Below are positions 63,206-64,000 of a stretch of DNA of 64,000 bases, piece after piece (the first letter of the stretch is position 1; every line of letters starts with the position of its first letter). The notes below the pieces were generated by a model. The model was not told the DNA's origin. It saw only the letters and a list, made by a program, of their open reading frames with translations, and did not search any database. A program made the position numbers and the translations under genes. This DNA comes from Pedobacter sandarakinus (lineage in GTDB: Bacteria > Bacteroidota > Bacteroidia > Sphingobacteriales > Sphingobacteriaceae). The stretch is from positions 248,001 to 312,000 of the forward strand of contig NZ_JAPIVG010000001.1 in assembly GCF_026240095.1 (NCBI RefSeq), written 5' to 3'.

Positions 63206-63530
63206 TTTTGCAGTGTTGGTACTGAAAGATAGAGATTTATAGCTAAAATGCAAAAACAATTTCAATAGGTTTTTGAAAAGCAATTGCAGAAGCAGTATGG
63301 TCCCGAAAGCCCCGCCCCCGTTTCTGCCCCCGAAGAAAAATCGGGGGGCATCTCACTAAGGTCGGGTTTAGAGTACGCAGGGCATTTTTGCTATTGGCGT
63401 TGTCTGTGCCACCGCCTTAAGTGTTATAGCCCTGATTGGAGCGGTATCCCCCAATTTCTTAATTGGGGATTTAGCGTAAAGCAGGAGGAACGATAAGTGT
63501 TGCACTGCCATTGCGCTTCAAAAAAATTTG
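63206..63530. other. Gap between the small membrane gene and the S10 peptidase
   Basis: The 325 bases contain no supported gene. The left part is GC-rich with C- and G-runs near 63300-63350; the right part contains a palindromic repeat (63427-63494) listed separately. The only open frame begins at a TTG inside this repeat-rich DNA and is not credible. Confidence 0.45.
63427..63494 (+). repeat. GC-rich palindromic intergenic repeat, copy 2
   Basis: Contains a hairpin ATCCCCCAATT/AATTGGGGAT (63446-63470, one bulge) between an AGCCCTGATTGGAGCGG start and an AGCAGGAGGAACG tail. The same order of elements is seen at 774-831. Confidence 0.5.
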
Positions 63531-64000
63531 TTAAAACTTGGCCGATTCCCCTGCTTTCGGCAGCGCTTTCTGAATAAAATCGCGAATGTGGTTATTGGCA
63601 TTTTTTAAATCTTCTTTACGGAGGTACATCATGTGCCCGCTTCGGTAACCTTCCCAGGTCATTCTATCTTGCAATTTGCCAGCAGCATCTAGTTGCCACA
63701 TATTGTATTTCGCATTAAAGTAGTCGCATGCGCCATCGTAATACCCAGATTGCACCAATAAATGCAGGAAAGGGTTTTGCGCCATAGCCTGGCGAAGGTT
63801 GTCGCCCGTTTGATCGCCAGTTTTATCCCAGGGATACACCGAGCCGAACATATTGTATTTTAAATCTGTTTTGTAATTAAGCTCGTTGCGGATGTAAATA
63901 TTAATTGCAGGTGTAAAAGAGTGCAGCCAGGAAGTTAATTCTGCATTGTAATCTGGCCCTTCGCCGGCACTCATCTTATCGATGCCGCGGTAGCGAGAAT
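63531..64000 (-). CDS. S10 family serine carboxypeptidase, C-terminal part (cut by window edge)
   Basis: The visible 156 residues are the C-terminus of an S10 peptidase; the frame runs open past 64000 (residues SRYRGIDK precede the first internal ATG), so the real start is outside. The catalytic Asp lies in GYYDGACDYFNAKYNM and the catalytic His in YRSGHMMYLR, the usual last two members of the Ser-Asp-His triad; the Ser is off the window. Such enzymes trim peptides from the C-terminus in the periplasm or outside the cell. There is no terminator signal immediately after the stop; the gap to the left carries a repeat. Confidence 0.9.
   Translation of the reverse strand, partial: SRYRGIDKMSAGEGPDYNAELTSWLHSFTPAINIYIRNELNYKTDLKYNMFGSVYPWDKTGDQTGDNLRQAMAQNPFLHLLVQSGYYDGACDYFNAKYNMWQLDAAGKLQDRMTWEGYRSGHMMYLRKEDLKNANNHIRDFIQKALPKAGESAKF

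Noticed and set aside
63284-63496. A 70-codon frame starting at TTG in the gap before the S10 peptidase
   Set aside because: It overlaps the palindromic repeat, has biased, C-rich composition and no family resemblance.
1-64000. CRISPR arrays, insertion sequences, prophage genes
   Set aside because: No regularly spaced repeats with spacers, no transposase or integrase-like protein, and no phage structural genes were found.

Overview
The window is AT-rich chromosomal DNA from a Bacteroidota bacterium, most likely a Sphingobacteriaceae member close to Pedobacter. The clues are a CHU_C (type IX secretion) C-terminal domain, a Bacteroidota-type putative porin next to punA and lpxK, DUF5606, DUF2723 and DUF1543 proteins, promoters of the TTG-N17-23-TAnnTTTG type, and start codons that mostly lack a Shine-Dalgarno sequence. 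The genus is inferred from overall resemblance, not from a marker gene. There is no insertion sequence, prophage, CRISPR array or rRNA; the only RNA gene seen is one tRNA-Gln.

Region by region. 0-13 kb: polysaccharide deacetylase, aconitase, a DUF2007 zinc-ribbon protein, a GH1 glycosidase, a large secreted PKD/CHU_C protein, a membrane-anchored MutS-like ATPase, rlmH, a 40-residue membrane peptide, DUF5606 and cyclophilin. 12-18.4 kb: a secreted protein of uncertain function, an outer-membrane beta-barrel protein, and a leftward porin/punA/lpxK block. 18.5-24 kb: a compact seven-gene operon (FAD oxidoreductase, methyltransferase, type III polyketide synthase, FabZ-like dehydratase, FabF-like ketosynthase, acyl carrier protein, phosphopantetheinyl transferase) in which nearly every gene overlaps the next. 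It looks like a self-contained pathway for a phenolic or pyrone lipid and is the most interesting system here. 24-34 kb: pruA, a SulP transporter, an acyl-CoA carboxylase carboxyltransferase, an MFS pump, a GNAT enzyme, an M42 peptidase and exonuclease III. 34-43.7 kb: a degenerate sigma/anti-sigma pair, DUF1543, a DUF4142 lipoprotein, an FAD/NAD(P)-binding protein, a lone receiver domain, DUF1810, a multi-PAS hybrid-free histidine kinase, an HTH regulator and DUF1801. 43.8-52 kb: an S9 peptidase, cbpA/cbpM chaperones, a HerA-like ATPase, a sugar kinase with a nucleotidyltransferase, and a TMEM175 channel. 52-57 kb: leftward housekeeping genes dnaK, pth, rplY, prs and tRNA-Gln. 57-64 kb: a decayed partial copy of a DUF2723 gene, the intact DUF2723 gene, accA, an SPFH protein, a two-helix membrane protein, and the end of an S10 carboxypeptidase cut by the window edge.

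Most transcription units end in clear hairpin terminators, several of them bidirectional. Intergenic DNA also holds REP-like palindromes and a second family of GC-rich palindromic repeats present at both ends of the window.
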